61,185 nt of DNA from Erysipelotrichaceae bacterium (lineage in GTDB: Bacteria > Bacillota_I > Bacilli_A > Acholeplasmatales > Anaeroplasmataceae), in assembly GCA_015059145.1 (NCBI GenBank), contig SVAZ01000009.1:1-61185 (forward strand), given 5' to 3'. The translations under genes were made by a program, and so were the position numbers. Below are positions 34,863 to 43,402 of this stretch, in pieces. How positions within the stretch are numbered: position 1 is the first letter of the stretch; every line of letters starts with the position of its first letter. The notes below the pieces were generated by a model. The model did not search any database. It saw only the letters and a program-made list of their open reading frames with translations, and was not told the DNA's origin.

Positions 34863-36035
34863 TTATTTTAACTCCTTTAAAAATGAAGTTCCGATACTAG
34901 GTAAAGTTACAGAAAAGTTTTCAGCTATTGTTGCACCAACATCTGCAAATGAACTTCTTGTACCAAGCTTTCCATTTTTTAAAGATTTTGAATAAACGAT
35001 TAAAGGAACATATTCTCTAGTATGATCTGTACCAAACCATGTAGGATCATTTCCATGATCTGCTGTAACTATTAGTAAATCATCTTCCCTTAATTCATAA
35101 ATTAATAATTCCAAATCATAATCGAATTCCTCAAGTGCATCCTTATATCCCTCTGGATTTCTTCTATGACCATATAGTGCATCAAAGTCAACTAAATTGG
35201 CAAAGACTAATCCTGTGAAATTTTCTTTAGTCATTTCTAAGGCTATTTCCATCCCGTGATGATTTGATTTAGTTTTATATGCCTTTGTGATTCCACATGT
35301 ATTAAAGATGTCATTTATCTTTCCGATTGAAATTACTTCATATCCGCCAGCCTTTAAAAAATCTAAAACAGTATCCTCACTTGGAGATAAAGCATAATCA
35401 TGACGATTTGTAGTTCTAGTAAAGGTGTCACTTGATTCACCAACAAATGGTCTGGCAATAATTCTTCCAACCTTATATTCTTCCTTCATACAAATGTCTC
35501 TTGCAATTTCACAACAACGATATAATTCCTCAAGTCCAAAATATTCTTCATGACATGCAATTTGTAATACACTATCAGCTGATGTATATACAATCATCGC
35601 TTTAGTTTTGATATGTTCTTCACCTAGCTCCTTAATGATCTCTGTTCCACTAGCTGAGTAATTACCAATCACCTTGTGGCCAGTTCTTTCTTCAAGCTCA
35701 TTTATTAATTCAATAGGGAAGCCTGTATCAGTAAATGTTTTAAAAGGCTTTGTAGTTTCAATGCCCATCATTTCCCAATGACCAGTCATTGTGTCCTTTC
35801 CCTTTGAAAGCTCATCCATTTTTCCATAGTAGCCATCTATGTTAAATCTTTCAACACCTAAAATGTCAGTTATCATTCCAAGTCCTAATCTTTCTAATGT
35901 TGGAAGCATTATGCCACCACAAGCTTCTGCGATGTGTCCAATTGTATTTGAGCCCTTATCATTATACTCATGGCTTAGTGGTGCAGTCCCACATCCTACA
36001 GAATCTATAACAATACAAAATACTCTTTTAAACAT
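34863..36035 (-). CDS. deoB: Phosphopentomutase
   Basis: 390 residues, alkaline-phosphatase superfamily. Motifs: I-D-S-V-G-C-G (metal Asp), 'D-T-M-T-G-H-W-E-M' (phospho-Thr region) and 'T-A-D-H-G-N-D-P-T' with later H-T-R-E. It interconverts ribose-1- and ribose-5-phosphate (and deoxy forms) in nucleoside salvage. xerD-deoB adjacency is the same as ripX-drm in Bacillus. Intergenic gap to xerD is 2 nt. Confidence 0.96.
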   Translation of the reverse strand: MFKRVFCIVIDSVGCGTAPLSHEYNDKGSNTIGHIAEACGGIMLPTLERLGLGMITDILGVERFNIDGYYGKMDELSKGKDTMTGHWEMMGIETTKPFKTFTDTGFPIELINELEERTGHKVIGNYSASGTEIIKELGEEHIKTKAMIVYTSADSVLQIACHEEYFGLEELYRCCEIARDICMKEEYKVGRIIARPFVGESSDTFTRTTNRHDYALSPSEDTVLDFLKAGGYEVISIGKINDIFNTCGITKAYKTKSNHHGMEIALEMTKENFTGLVFANLVDFDALYGHRRNPEGYKDALEEFDYDLELLIYELREDDLLIVTADHGNDPTWFGTDHTREYVPLIVYSKSLKNGKLGTRSSFADVGATIAENFSVTLPSIGTSFLKELK

Positions 36036-36037
36036 TT

Positions 36038-36964
36038 TTATTCCTCCTTCTTAGCTAATGGATGTGTGTGATCATACATTTCCTTAAGCTTCGATTTGTC
36101 AATGTGAGTGTAGATTTGAGTCGTTGAAATATCCTCATGTCCTAAAATTTCTTGAACTATTCTCAAATCAACACCACCCTCAAGAAGGTGAGTGGCAAAA
36201 CTATGACGAATTGTATGAGGTGAAATTTCCTTAGTTATGCCACAATCCTTTGCAAGATTTGCAATGAACTTATAGAAGCCTTGTCTAGACATTTTGTCTC
36301 CTTTGTAGTTAAAAAACAATAAATCAGTTGGTTCTTTAATCAATTCCTCACGTGCTGTTTCAATGTATTTTCTTAGAGAGACAATCGCCATTTCGCCAAG
36401 TGGAACCATTCTTTCCTTGTCACCCTTACCAATTATGATCATATATTTTTCTCTAAGATGTAGATTAGAAAGCTTTAAATCAAGAAGCTCAGTGATACGT
36501 AAACCTGCAGCATACATGGTCTCTAGCATGGCTCTATTTCTTATGTCAGTAGCCTTAGTACCATTAATAGCCTGAAGCATTGTGTTAACCTCATCCTTCG
36601 TTAAGACTACAGGTAAAGGTTTGTCAGCTTTAGGAGTTTCAATAAGGCTTGCCGGATTATCTCTAGTAATGTTTTCTGTATATAGGAATTTATGAAACTC
36701 CTTAACAGCAATCACCTTTCTAGCAATCGTTTGTTTTGACAGCTCTTTTCTTTTTAATGATAATACATATTTTTCAATATGCTCACGCTCGATATCTTGA
36801 ACATCAAAAACTCCTTGATACTTTTTTAAAAACTCTGCATAAAAATTTATATCATTTAAATATGCATCAATTGTATTTTTAGAGGATCTTTTTTCATTTT
36901 GAAGATAATACTTGAAATCAGATATTTCATAAAAAACAATTTCTTTTTCTTCTTTTCTTTTCAT
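36038..36964 (-). CDS. xerD: Tyrosine recombinase XerD
   Basis: 308 residues. Catalytic residues of the tyrosine recombinases are all present: R156 (A-G-L-R), K180 (G-K-G-D), H250 and R253 (H-T-I-R-H), H276 (L-G-H) and Y285 (I-Y-T-H). An N-terminal SAM-like core-binding domain is at ~12-100. XerD resolves chromosome dimers at dif together with XerC. Named xerD from its link to deoB and the H-T-I-R-H-S-F-A-T-H-L-L-E-G-G pattern. ATG 36964 is used because GGTGAT in the hemW end is 5 nt upstream. It is 4.4 kb from the dif-like site. Confidence 0.93.
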   Translation of the reverse strand: MKRKEEKEIVFYEISDFKYYLQNEKRSSKNTIDAYLNDINFYAEFLKKYQGVFDVQDIEREHIEKYVLSLKRKELSKQTIARKVIAVKEFHKFLYTENITRDNPASLIETPKADKPLPVVLTKDEVNTMLQAINGTKATDIRNRAMLETMYAAGLRITELLDLKLSNLHLREKYMIIIGKGDKERMVPLGEMAIVSLRKYIETAREELIKEPTDLLFFNYKGDKMSRQGFYKFIANLAKDCGITKEISPHTIRHSFATHLLEGGVDLRIVQEILGHEDISTTQIYTHIDKSKLKEMYDHTHPLAKKEE

Positions 36965-36965
36965 A

Positions 36966-38063
36966 TTAATCACCAACAAATTCTTCAAACACTAAATTAC
37001 CAATAAATAATTTATCATTCGATATTTTTATATTGTCACCATTAACCTCAATTAATTTTTTATTGATTAGCTTTTCTAAATTAAAATCGACAAATGGATC
37101 GCTATTGAATAATTCCTTATATTTATTAATTGATACTCCATCAACTAATCTTAAGCCAAGTAAAAAATATTCCTTTTTTCTTTCGGCTTCTGAAATTTCA
37201 ATTTCATCTAATTTAAAATCCTTTAAATATTTATTAACTGTTTTATTATTTTCATATCTCACATTATTAAGATACCCACAAGCTCCAGCACCTAAGCCAA
37301 TATAGCTATCACAATTCCAATAAAGCATATTATGAATTGATTCATAGCCATACCTTGCAAAATTAGAAATCTCATAATGATGAAAGCCTTCAGTAATTAA
37401 TCTATTAGAAATGTAATTATACATATTAGAAATAATATCATCATCTAATAGAGAAATTTCTTTTTTATTAAGCCTATGCTCTAAAACAGTTTTTTCTTCT
37501 AATATTAGGCTGTAATATGAAATATGCTTAACATTTAAATTTAATATGAACTGTAAATCACATTTCACATCATCAATACTAGTATTTGGTATACCAAACA
37601 TTAAATCAACATTTATATTACTTATTTCATATTTATTAAATAATGAAATTGCATTTATTACATCCTCCTTAGTGTGATGACGATTTAGTAATCTCTTAGC
37701 ATTCTCATTTATAGTTTGTACACCTAGGCTCACTCTATTAATATTATATTTTTTTAGTAGGATAACTAATTTCTCTGTAACAAGCTCAGGATTAAGCTCT
37801 ATTGTGCTTTCCTTTGCATTTTGAGTAAATGTGCTACATTTAATTAAAATTTTTTCTAGGAGCTTTAAATCTATCGAGTTAGGAGTTCCACCACCTAAAT
37901 AGACAGTATCTATATTTTTAAGTTCTCCTTGATAAGCATCAAATTCTTCTATTAACCTATTTACATATATATTATGGATATTTTCCTTAGCTACAATTTT
38001 AGGGAAGTCGCAATAGCTACAAATAGTTTTACAAAAAGGTATGTGTATATATAACCCTTTCAT
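36966..38063 (-). CDS. hemW: Heme chaperone HemW (radical SAM; HemN-like)
   Basis: 365 residues. Radical-SAM motif C11-x3-C15-x2-C18 in 'I-P-F-C-K-T-I-C-S-Y-C', then G-G-G-T-P-N-S. HemW-type proteins differ from HemN in lacking an extra N-terminal Cys and are thought to deliver heme. No heme biosynthesis gene is in the window, so the true role here is uncertain. It overlaps the upstream amidohydrolase by one base and is followed by xerD. Confidence 0.88.
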   Translation of the reverse strand: MKGLYIHIPFCKTICSYCDFPKIVAKENIHNIYVNRLIEEFDAYQGELKNIDTVYLGGGTPNSIDLKLLEKILIKCSTFTQNAKESTIELNPELVTEKLVILLKKYNINRVSLGVQTINENAKRLLNRHHTKEDVINAISLFNKYEISNINVDLMFGIPNTSIDDVKCDLQFILNLNVKHISYYSLILEEKTVLEHRLNKKEISLLDDDIISNMYNYISNRLITEGFHHYEISNFARYGYESIHNMLYWNCDSYIGLGAGACGYLNNVRYENNKTVNKYLKDFKLDEIEISEAERKKEYFLLGLRLVDGVSINKYKELFNSDPFVDFNLEKLINKKLIEVNGDNIKISNDKLFIGNLVFEEFVGD

Positions 38064-38965
38064 TAAAAGAAAACTCTCCTAGCATTGTTGTATAAAATGT
38101 TTTCCTTCTCCTCTTTTGTAAATAAATCACTATCCTCTATATATTTATACGACATCTCATATGAACAATAATTCATGGCTGCAGGAAAATCACTTCCCCA
38201 AATGATTTTATCACTACCAACTATATCTATTGCCGTTCTTATATAATTTTGTGCTTCTAAAAAAGGATATGGCTGTTTAGTGTTGTTAGGTAGGGCAGCT
38301 ATATCAAAATATACATTAGGAAAATTTAGCTTGTTCATATTCTCCTTTAACAAATCCATTTGCTCATGCTGTGGAGCGGTTAAATGACAAACTACAAATT
38401 TCATATTAGGATATTTTTTTACAACCTCAGTTAACGCATTTACCTGATAACAATTATTACCAGGTCTACCAATATCGATTACAAAAACTAAATTATGTAA
38501 AGATGCCATTTCGTAAACCTCATTCATGACCTCGCCATTTAAATCGACAGTAGCGTGATTTGCCATCAATCCAGAACCATTTGATACCTCCATTTTAATA
38601 ATCTTAAAATTCAATTTATCAAACAAATTGTCAATAATTGCTTTTTTATTAAATGAGAATGGATCATAAGTTGCTGCCCCTTGTATAAATTCAGGATATT
38701 TTGTCATCCCATCATAAGTATACAAATTTTGAAAGCCAGCGTAGTTACCCTGAAGACAAATTGTAGCTTCAACATCATTTTTCTTTAATACATCAATTAA
38801 TACCTCAGGAGTTAGCGTATAATCCCCATATTCGGCTGGTATTAGCTGGATTATATCTCCACTTGCATATTGTGCTTTTCCGCCTCCTATAGGGCGTAAC
38901 TCTCCTTTAGAGCCAATCCCGCATATATTGCCTATTAAATGTGTATGTGCGTCTATTTTTTTCAT
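38063..38965 (-). CDS. Amidohydrolase-family metal-dependent hydrolase
   Basis: 300 residues, Amidohydro_2-type TIM barrel: D-A-H-T-H-L at the N-terminus, 'V-V-C-H-L-T-A-P' in the middle and 'I-I-W-G-S-D-F-P' near the C-terminus, which are metal and catalytic motifs. Related enzymes include decarboxylases and lactonases; the substrate is unknown. First gene of the minus-strand operon that continues with hemW-xerD-deoB-adh. Confidence 0.82.
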   Translation of the reverse strand: MKKIDAHTHLIGNICGIGSKGELRPIGGGKAQYASGDIIQLIPAEYGDYTLTPEVLIDVLKKNDVEATICLQGNYAGFQNLYTYDGMTKYPEFIQGAATYDPFSFNKKAIIDNLFDKLNFKIIKMEVSNGSGLMANHATVDLNGEVMNEVYEMASLHNLVFVIDIGRPGNNCYQVNALTEVVKKYPNMKFVVCHLTAPQHEQMDLLKENMNKLNFPNVYFDIAALPNNTKQPYPFLEAQNYIRTAIDIVGSDKIIWGSDFPAAMNYCSYEMSYKYIEDSDLFTKEEKENILYNNARRVFF

Positions 38966-39105
38966 ATTATCATCCTTTACATATTTATCTATAATATTAT
39001 ATCATAAATTAGTTGCTTTAAAAATAATGATAGTTCTTTAAATTGAAAATATTTCGTGATATAATCAATTGTAATAATTTATATAATTATTAAAGGAGAG
39101 ATATT

Positions 39106-40377
39106 ATGAAAAACGAAACAAAATGTATACATGAAGGATGGAAGCCTTCACAAGGTGAACCTAGACAGCTTCCAGTTTACCAAAGTACAACTTTTAAATA
39201 TGATACAAGTGATTATATGGGTAAGCTTTTTGACTTAGAGGCTGAAGGATATTTCTATACTCGACTTCAAAACCCAACTAATGATGCAGTTGCAGCTAAG
39301 ATATGTGCACTTGAGGGTGGTTATGCAGCAATGCTAACCTCATCTGGTCAAGCCGCTAATTTCTTTGCTATATTTAATATATGTGAGGCTGGAGATCACT
39401 TCATTTCTTCTTCAGCAATTTATGGTGGAACATATAATTTATTTGGTGTTACACTTAAGAAAATGGGAATTGAATGTACATTTGTTGATTTAAATATATC
39501 TGAAGAGGATTTATTAAAAGAAATCAAACCAAATACAAAAGCTATTTTTGGTGAAACTATCACTAACCCTACAGTAAATGTATTTGATTTTGAAAAGTGG
39601 GCAAGAGTTGCTCACAAGGTTGGAGTACCTCTAATTGTTGACAATACATTTGCAACACCTATTAATTGTAGACCATTTGAATTTGGTGCAGATATTGTAA
39701 CTCATTCTACTACAAAGTATATGGATGGTCATGGTGTAGCAGTTGGTGGTTGTATTGTTGATAGTGGTAATTTTGATTGGAGTAAATATCCAGATAAATT
39801 CCCTGGATTAACTACACCTGATGAATCTTATCATGGTATTACATATACTGAAAGATTCGGTAAGGGTGCTTACATTACTAAGGCTACGGCTCAATTAATG
39901 AGAGATTTAGGGTCTATTCAATCTCCTCAAAATGCATTCTATTTAAATTTAGGCTTAGAAACATTACATTTAAGAATGGCACGTCATTGCGAAAATGCAC
40001 TTAAGATTGCAAAATTCTTATCTAATCATGAGAAGGTATCATGGGTTCATTATGCAGGCTTAGAATCAGATCCAAACTATGAATTAGCAAAAAAATATCT
40101 ACCTAATGGAACATGTGGCGTTTTAGCCTTTGGTGTTAAGGGTGATAGAGCTAAGCAAAATAAGTTTATGGATAGCTTAAAGCTAATTTATATTGCAACA
40201 CATGTTGCAGACGGAAAAACATGTCTTCTTCATCCAGCAAGTCATACACATAGACAATTAACTGATGAGCAATTAAAAGAGGCTGGAATCTCTCCAGACC
40301 TTATAAGATTATCAGTTGGTATTGAAAATGCTGATGACCTAATTGAAGATTTAAGACAAGCATTGGAGCTTATTTAA
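39106..40377 (+). CDS. metY: O-acetylhomoserine sulfhydrylase (MetY)
   Basis: 423 residues, Cys/Met-metabolism PLP enzyme. PLP lysine in 'H-S-T-T-K-Y-M-D-G-H-G', and earlier 'S-G-Q-A-A-N-F' and 'V-D-N-T-F-A-T-P'. Length above 420 and the inserts fit MetY rather than MetB. It makes homocysteine from O-acetylhomoserine and sulfide. AAAGGAGAGA precedes ATG 39106; TATAAT at 39060-39065 may be the -10. No SAM riboswitch is seen in the ~100-nt leader. Overlaps metA by TAATG. Confidence 0.94.
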   Translation: MKNETKCIHEGWKPSQGEPRQLPVYQSTTFKYDTSDYMGKLFDLEAEGYFYTRLQNPTNDAVAAKICALEGGYAAMLTSSGQAANFFAIFNICEAGDHFISSSAIYGGTYNLFGVTLKKMGIECTFVDLNISEEDLLKEIKPNTKAIFGETITNPTVNVFDFEKWARVAHKVGVPLIVDNTFATPINCRPFEFGADIVTHSTTKYMDGHGVAVGGCIVDSGNFDWSKYPDKFPGLTTPDESYHGITYTERFGKGAYITKATAQLMRDLGSIQSPQNAFYLNLGLETLHLRMARHCENALKIAKFLSNHEKVSWVHYAGLESDPNYELAKKYLPNGTCGVLAFGVKGDRAKQNKFMDSLKLIYIATHVADGKTCLLHPASHTHRQLTDEQLKEAGISPDLIRLSVGIENADDLIEDLRQALELI

Positions 40378-41306
40378 TGCCTATTATTATTCCAAAGGAT
40401 ATTCCTGCATATCAAATATTAAAGGATGAAAATATCTTTGTTATGTCTACTAGACGTGCTCAAACACAGGATGTTCGTCCTATTGATATTCTAATTTTGA
40501 ATCTAATGCCTACTAAGATAGAAACTGAAACTCAATTATCTAGATTATTAGCTAACTCATCATTACAGGTTAATTTAATATTAATTACACCTTCAACTCA
40601 TGACTCTAAAAATACTAGTCAATCACATTTAGAAAAATTTTATACTACATTTGAACAAATCAAGGATAAAAAATTTGATGGTATGATTATTACTGGTGCT
40701 CCTGTTGAGCATCTTGAATTTGAGGATGTTGACTATTATGATGAGCTAAAGGAAATATTTGAGTTTACAAAAACTAATGTTACTACTACAATGTTTATTT
40801 GTTGGGGTGCACAAGCAGCCTTAAACTATTTTTATAATATTCCTAAATATCCTTTAGAGAAAAAGCTTTTTGGTGTATTTAAGCATAAAAAATCAGTTAT
40901 TCATGAGGTGTTATTAAATGGAATTGATGACGTGTTCTATGTTCCTCAATCAAGACATACTTATAATAAGGAGTCTGATTTATTAGCTCAAGAAAACCTA
41001 ATTCCGTTATGTACCTCTAAGGATTGTGGTACTACTATATTAAAATCAAAGGATAATAAGCAGGTTTTTGTATTAGGTCACCTAGAGTATGATAAATATA
41101 CTCTAAAAAAGGAATATGAAAGAGATCTTGCTAAAAACCTGCCTATTGAAGAGCCTCAAAATTACTTTAACGAGGATAAGTCTGACGTAGATGTTTTATG
41201 GCGTTCTACAGCCAATATACTATATTCTAACTGGTTAAACTATTATGTTTATCAGTTAACTCCATTTGATTTTAAAAATCCAAAAATCAAATATTTAAAC
41301 GAATAA
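40377..41306 (+). CDS. metA: Homoserine O-acetyltransferase (MetA family)
   Basis: 309 residues. Catalytic Cys in 'F-I-C-W-G-A-Q-A-A', His in 'S-R-H-T' and Glu in 'G-H-L-E-Y-D'. Residue 111, in 'G-A-P-V-E111-H-L', is Glu. In this family Glu111 is linked to acetyl-CoA use and Gly111 to succinyl-CoA use, so acetyl transfer is predicted. This agrees with the MetY partner. The two genes form a plus-strand methionine operon within a minus-strand region. Confidence 0.93.
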   Translation: MPIIIPKDIPAYQILKDENIFVMSTRRAQTQDVRPIDILILNLMPTKIETETQLSRLLANSSLQVNLILITPSTHDSKNTSQSHLEKFYTTFEQIKDKKFDGMIITGAPVEHLEFEDVDYYDELKEIFEFTKTNVTTTMFICWGAQAALNYFYNIPKYPLEKKLFGVFKHKKSVIHEVLLNGIDDVFYVPQSRHTYNKESDLLAQENLIPLCTSKDCGTTILKSKDNKQVFVLGHLEYDKYTLKKEYERDLAKNLPIEEPQNYFNEDKSDVDVLWRSTANILYSNWLNYYVYQLTPFDFKNPKIKYLNE

Positions 41307-41332
41307 GAAGCTTATGCTTCTTATTTTTTTAT
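41303..41332 (+). terminator. Intrinsic terminator of metY-metA
   Basis: ATAAGAAGC and GCTTCTTAT form a 9-bp stem with a 4-nt loop over the metA stop, followed by TTTTTTT. Confidence 0.85.
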
Positions 41333-41399
41333 TTAATATGTCACATTTTGACATTTCATGTAAATAGTTGTATAATTATTTTGTTTTGGAGGAATAGAT

Positions 41400-42071
41400 A
41401 TGATAAATAATAGAATAGTATCACTAATATATAAATCTATATTAGTTACAGTATGCTTAATTTGCAATTACAATTTCTTAATTGATTTTAGTGGCGACAC
41501 ATTATTATATTTTACTGTTTTATCTAACATTTTAGTCTTTATAGTTACAATAATGGTATGGATTAAAACAATTAAAAAGGTAGTATGTGAAAAATCATAT
41601 GAAGGTAAAAATGAAAATTTCTTAATTATTAAAGGTGTTGCTACACTATGTATAACAGTTACTGGCTTAGTATATGCTTTCTTGCTTGCCGAATACAACA
41701 CTAAGGCCAATTATTATTCACATAATTTAATGGTACATTACATTGTACCTATATTATTCGTTTTAGACTATTTCTTATTTGATCAAAAAGGCAAAACAAA
41801 ATGGTATCACCCTTTAATTTGGATTGGATGTGCTATTTTATATATTCCATATGTATTTATAAGAGTTGCAATTATTAATGCTACTTCTTCATCATTAACT
41901 CGCTACCCATACTTCTTTTTAAACGCTGCTGAATTAGGTGTTGGTGGTGTTGCAGTATGGTGTGTAATTTTAGTGATAGTTTTTAGTGTCATTGCATACG
42001 CATATTATATATTTGATTATTTCTATAATAAAAAGAAAAACAATATTGAAGTAACAACTATTTCAGATTAA
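41400..42071 (+). CDS. Pr6Pr-type integral membrane protein
   Basis: 223 residues with six predicted membrane helices. Conserved features include 'Y-F-T-V-L-S-N-I-L-V', 'H-Y-I-V-P-I-L-F-V-L-D-Y-F-L-F' and 'W-Y-H-P-L-I-W-I-G', which match the Pr6Pr (FAR-17a/AIG1-like) group. Function unknown. GGAGGAATAG precedes ATG 41400. It ends in a terminator shared with the convergent gene. Confidence 0.72.
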   Translation: MINNRIVSLIYKSILVTVCLICNYNFLIDFSGDTLLYFTVLSNILVFIVTIMVWIKTIKKVVCEKSYEGKNENFLIIKGVATLCITVTGLVYAFLLAEYNTKANYYSHNLMVHYIVPILFVLDYFLFDQKGKTKWYHPLIWIGCAILYIPYVFIRVAIINATSSSLTRYPYFFLNAAELGVGGVAVWCVILVIVFSVIAYAYYIFDYFYNKKKNNIEVTTISD

Positions 42072-42073
42072 AA

Positions 42074-42105
42074 AAGGGCTTGGAAATTATTCCAAGCCCT
42101 TATTT
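42074..42105. terminator. Bidirectional terminator
   Basis: AAGGGCTTGGAA and TTCCAAGCCCTT form a 12-bp stem between convergent genes; A and T runs flank it. It includes the 3' end of the minus-strand gene. Confidence 0.9.
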
Positions 42106-42527
42106 GATTTTAAGAATTTATATATTACTACTATTAATAAAGATAAGCCTAGAATTCCGATATATAAATACCATTGAGAATCTAAATAGCTAGAGCCTTT
42201 TGCTAGAGCTCTAAAAAATCTTCCTAAAGGATATAGTCCTAAAAGTAATGAACCTGTAAATACACAAGAATAAATTACCTTAGGGTTAAATGTTTTATTA
42301 TAGGCATAAATTAAATATATTCCAGCAATCAACAGACTGATAGAAATTAATAATAGCACAAGATAATCTGAATCTATTGAGATATCTGTACCCCATTCAT
42401 CAGAATAAACCTCAAAGCTCATAGAAATAAATACAATGCTTAAAACTGATATTATTGATGATATTATGGTAATAATAATACCTAATACCTTTTTATTCCT
42501 CATTAGGCTTTTCACCATCATCACCAT
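42087..42527 (-). CDS. Four-helix membrane protein, unknown
   Basis: Up to 146 residues with four hydrophobic segments, no recognised family. It overlaps the end of thiT by about 35 nt if the first ATG is used; ATG 42503 (M-R-N-K-K-V-L-G) would give 138 residues and only a short overlap, and is plausible. No strong ribosome site decides. Probably co-transcribed with thiT and so under the TPP riboswitch. Confidence 0.6.
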   Translation of the reverse strand: MVMMVKSLMRNKKVLGIIITIISSIISVLSIVFISMSFEVYSDEWGTDISIDSDYLVLLLISISLLIAGIYLIYAYNKTFNPKVIYSCVFTGSLLLGLYPLGRFFRALAKGSSYLDSQWYLYIGILGLSLLIVVIYKFLKSNKGLE

Positions 42528-43143
42528 CCTTAATATTAATATCTAAACTTAAAAATTGTGGATATACTCTCGCAATAATAAGCATTAGTGCAGTACAAAT
42601 TATTATATTTGGAATACAATATAATCCATTATATAACAATGAATATAATGAACCACCTACACCCCACATCTCACCAGGCCAAAACCATACACCTGCAAGA
42701 AAATGAGATAAATACTTTAATAAGCCACCTGTTACGCATCCAACTATAATCCAAGTGTATTTACTTTTTGTATTACAATTATTCTGATACTTGTTAGCAA
42801 AAGCACCTGTAAAACCAACTACAGTATATGCTAAAACGTAATCAAGCATTACTTGGATAAACGGTCCCATAGCTTGCATAAATGCCCCTTCAAGCGTTTT
42901 TCCTTGTATTATGTAAATTCCACCAAGCATTTGAATTAAGCTTAATATAAGGCCACATAATAAGCCTGGAAGTAATCCTCTTCTATAAGAGATTACAAAT
43001 ATTGGTAGCATGGCAAAGCCTATTGAACCACCATTTACAAAAATGCCCTTAAATATACCTCCTTGAAGAGCATCAAGTGCAAATGCCAAAGCTGCAAAAA
43101 TGGCTATTTCGGCAAGCACTTTTGTTGAAAATTTCTTTTTCAT
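42493..43143 (-). CDS. thiT: Thiamine transporter S component ThiT (ECF type)
   Basis: 216 residues, six membrane helices, with the ThiT pattern 'A-I-F-A-A-L-A-F-A-L-D' in helix 1 and W-x-W and N-G-L-Y residues near the C-terminus. It binds thiamine for import with the shared ECF energy module, which is not in this window. The start is ATG 43143 with AAAAGGAG upstream; a frame open to 43182 would run into the riboswitch terminator. A TPP riboswitch precedes it. Confidence 0.93.
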   Translation of the reverse strand: MKKKFSTKVLAEIAIFAALAFALDALQGGIFKGIFVNGGSIGFAMLPIFVISYRRGLLPGLLCGLILSLIQMLGGIYIIQGKTLEGAFMQAMGPFIQVMLDYVLAYTVVGFTGAFANKYQNNCNTKSKYTWIIVGCVTGGLLKYLSHFLAGVWFWPGEMWGVGGSLYSLLYNGLYCIPNIIICTALMLIIARVYPQFLSLDINIKDGDDGEKPNEE

Positions 43144-43159
43144 TTTGTTTTTTTCTCCT

Positions 43160-43190
43160 TTTAAAAATAAAAAAATGTCCACCAGGACAT
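43160..43190 (-). terminator. Riboswitch-controlled terminator before thiT
   Basis: Minus strand: TGTCC, TGGT loop, GGACA, then TTTTTTTATTTTT. It lies between the TPP aptamer and thiT, so it is the likely expression platform. Confidence 0.8.
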
Positions 43191-43247
43191 GCTTTAAAAG
43201 AATATAGATTGAGTATACAAAACTGCCAATAAAATTAAGTAACTCTC

Positions 43248-43329
43248 ACATTATTCCCTACGCTAGCATTACCTAGATCAGGTCATGGGTCGATAACTAA
43301 ATATCCTCTCAGCCAAAGGGCTCCCCTTA
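43248..43329 (-). promoter_or_regulatory. TPP riboswitch (THI element)
   Basis: Minus strand shows the TPP aptamer core: GGGGAGCC, GGCTGAGAGG, GACCC, ACCTGATCTAGGTAATGC, then AGCGTAGGGA. Thiamine pyrophosphate binding should favour the terminator at 43160-43190 and switch off thiT. Confidence 0.97.
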
Positions 43330-43375
43330 ATATGACAAATTTATTTTATATCTCTTTAATTTAATTGTCAATAGA

Positions 43376-43402
43376 AAAAGGGTAGCTAGGCTACCCTATT
43401 TT
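43376..43402 (-). terminator. Terminator of the GGDEF gene
   Basis: GGGTAGC and GCTACCC form a 7-bp stem with a 3-nt loop; T-rich on both exits. Confidence 0.8.

Noticed and set aside
43144-43182. Longer thiT start at 43182
   Set aside because: It would translate the riboswitch terminator; ATG 43143 has a good ribosome site.
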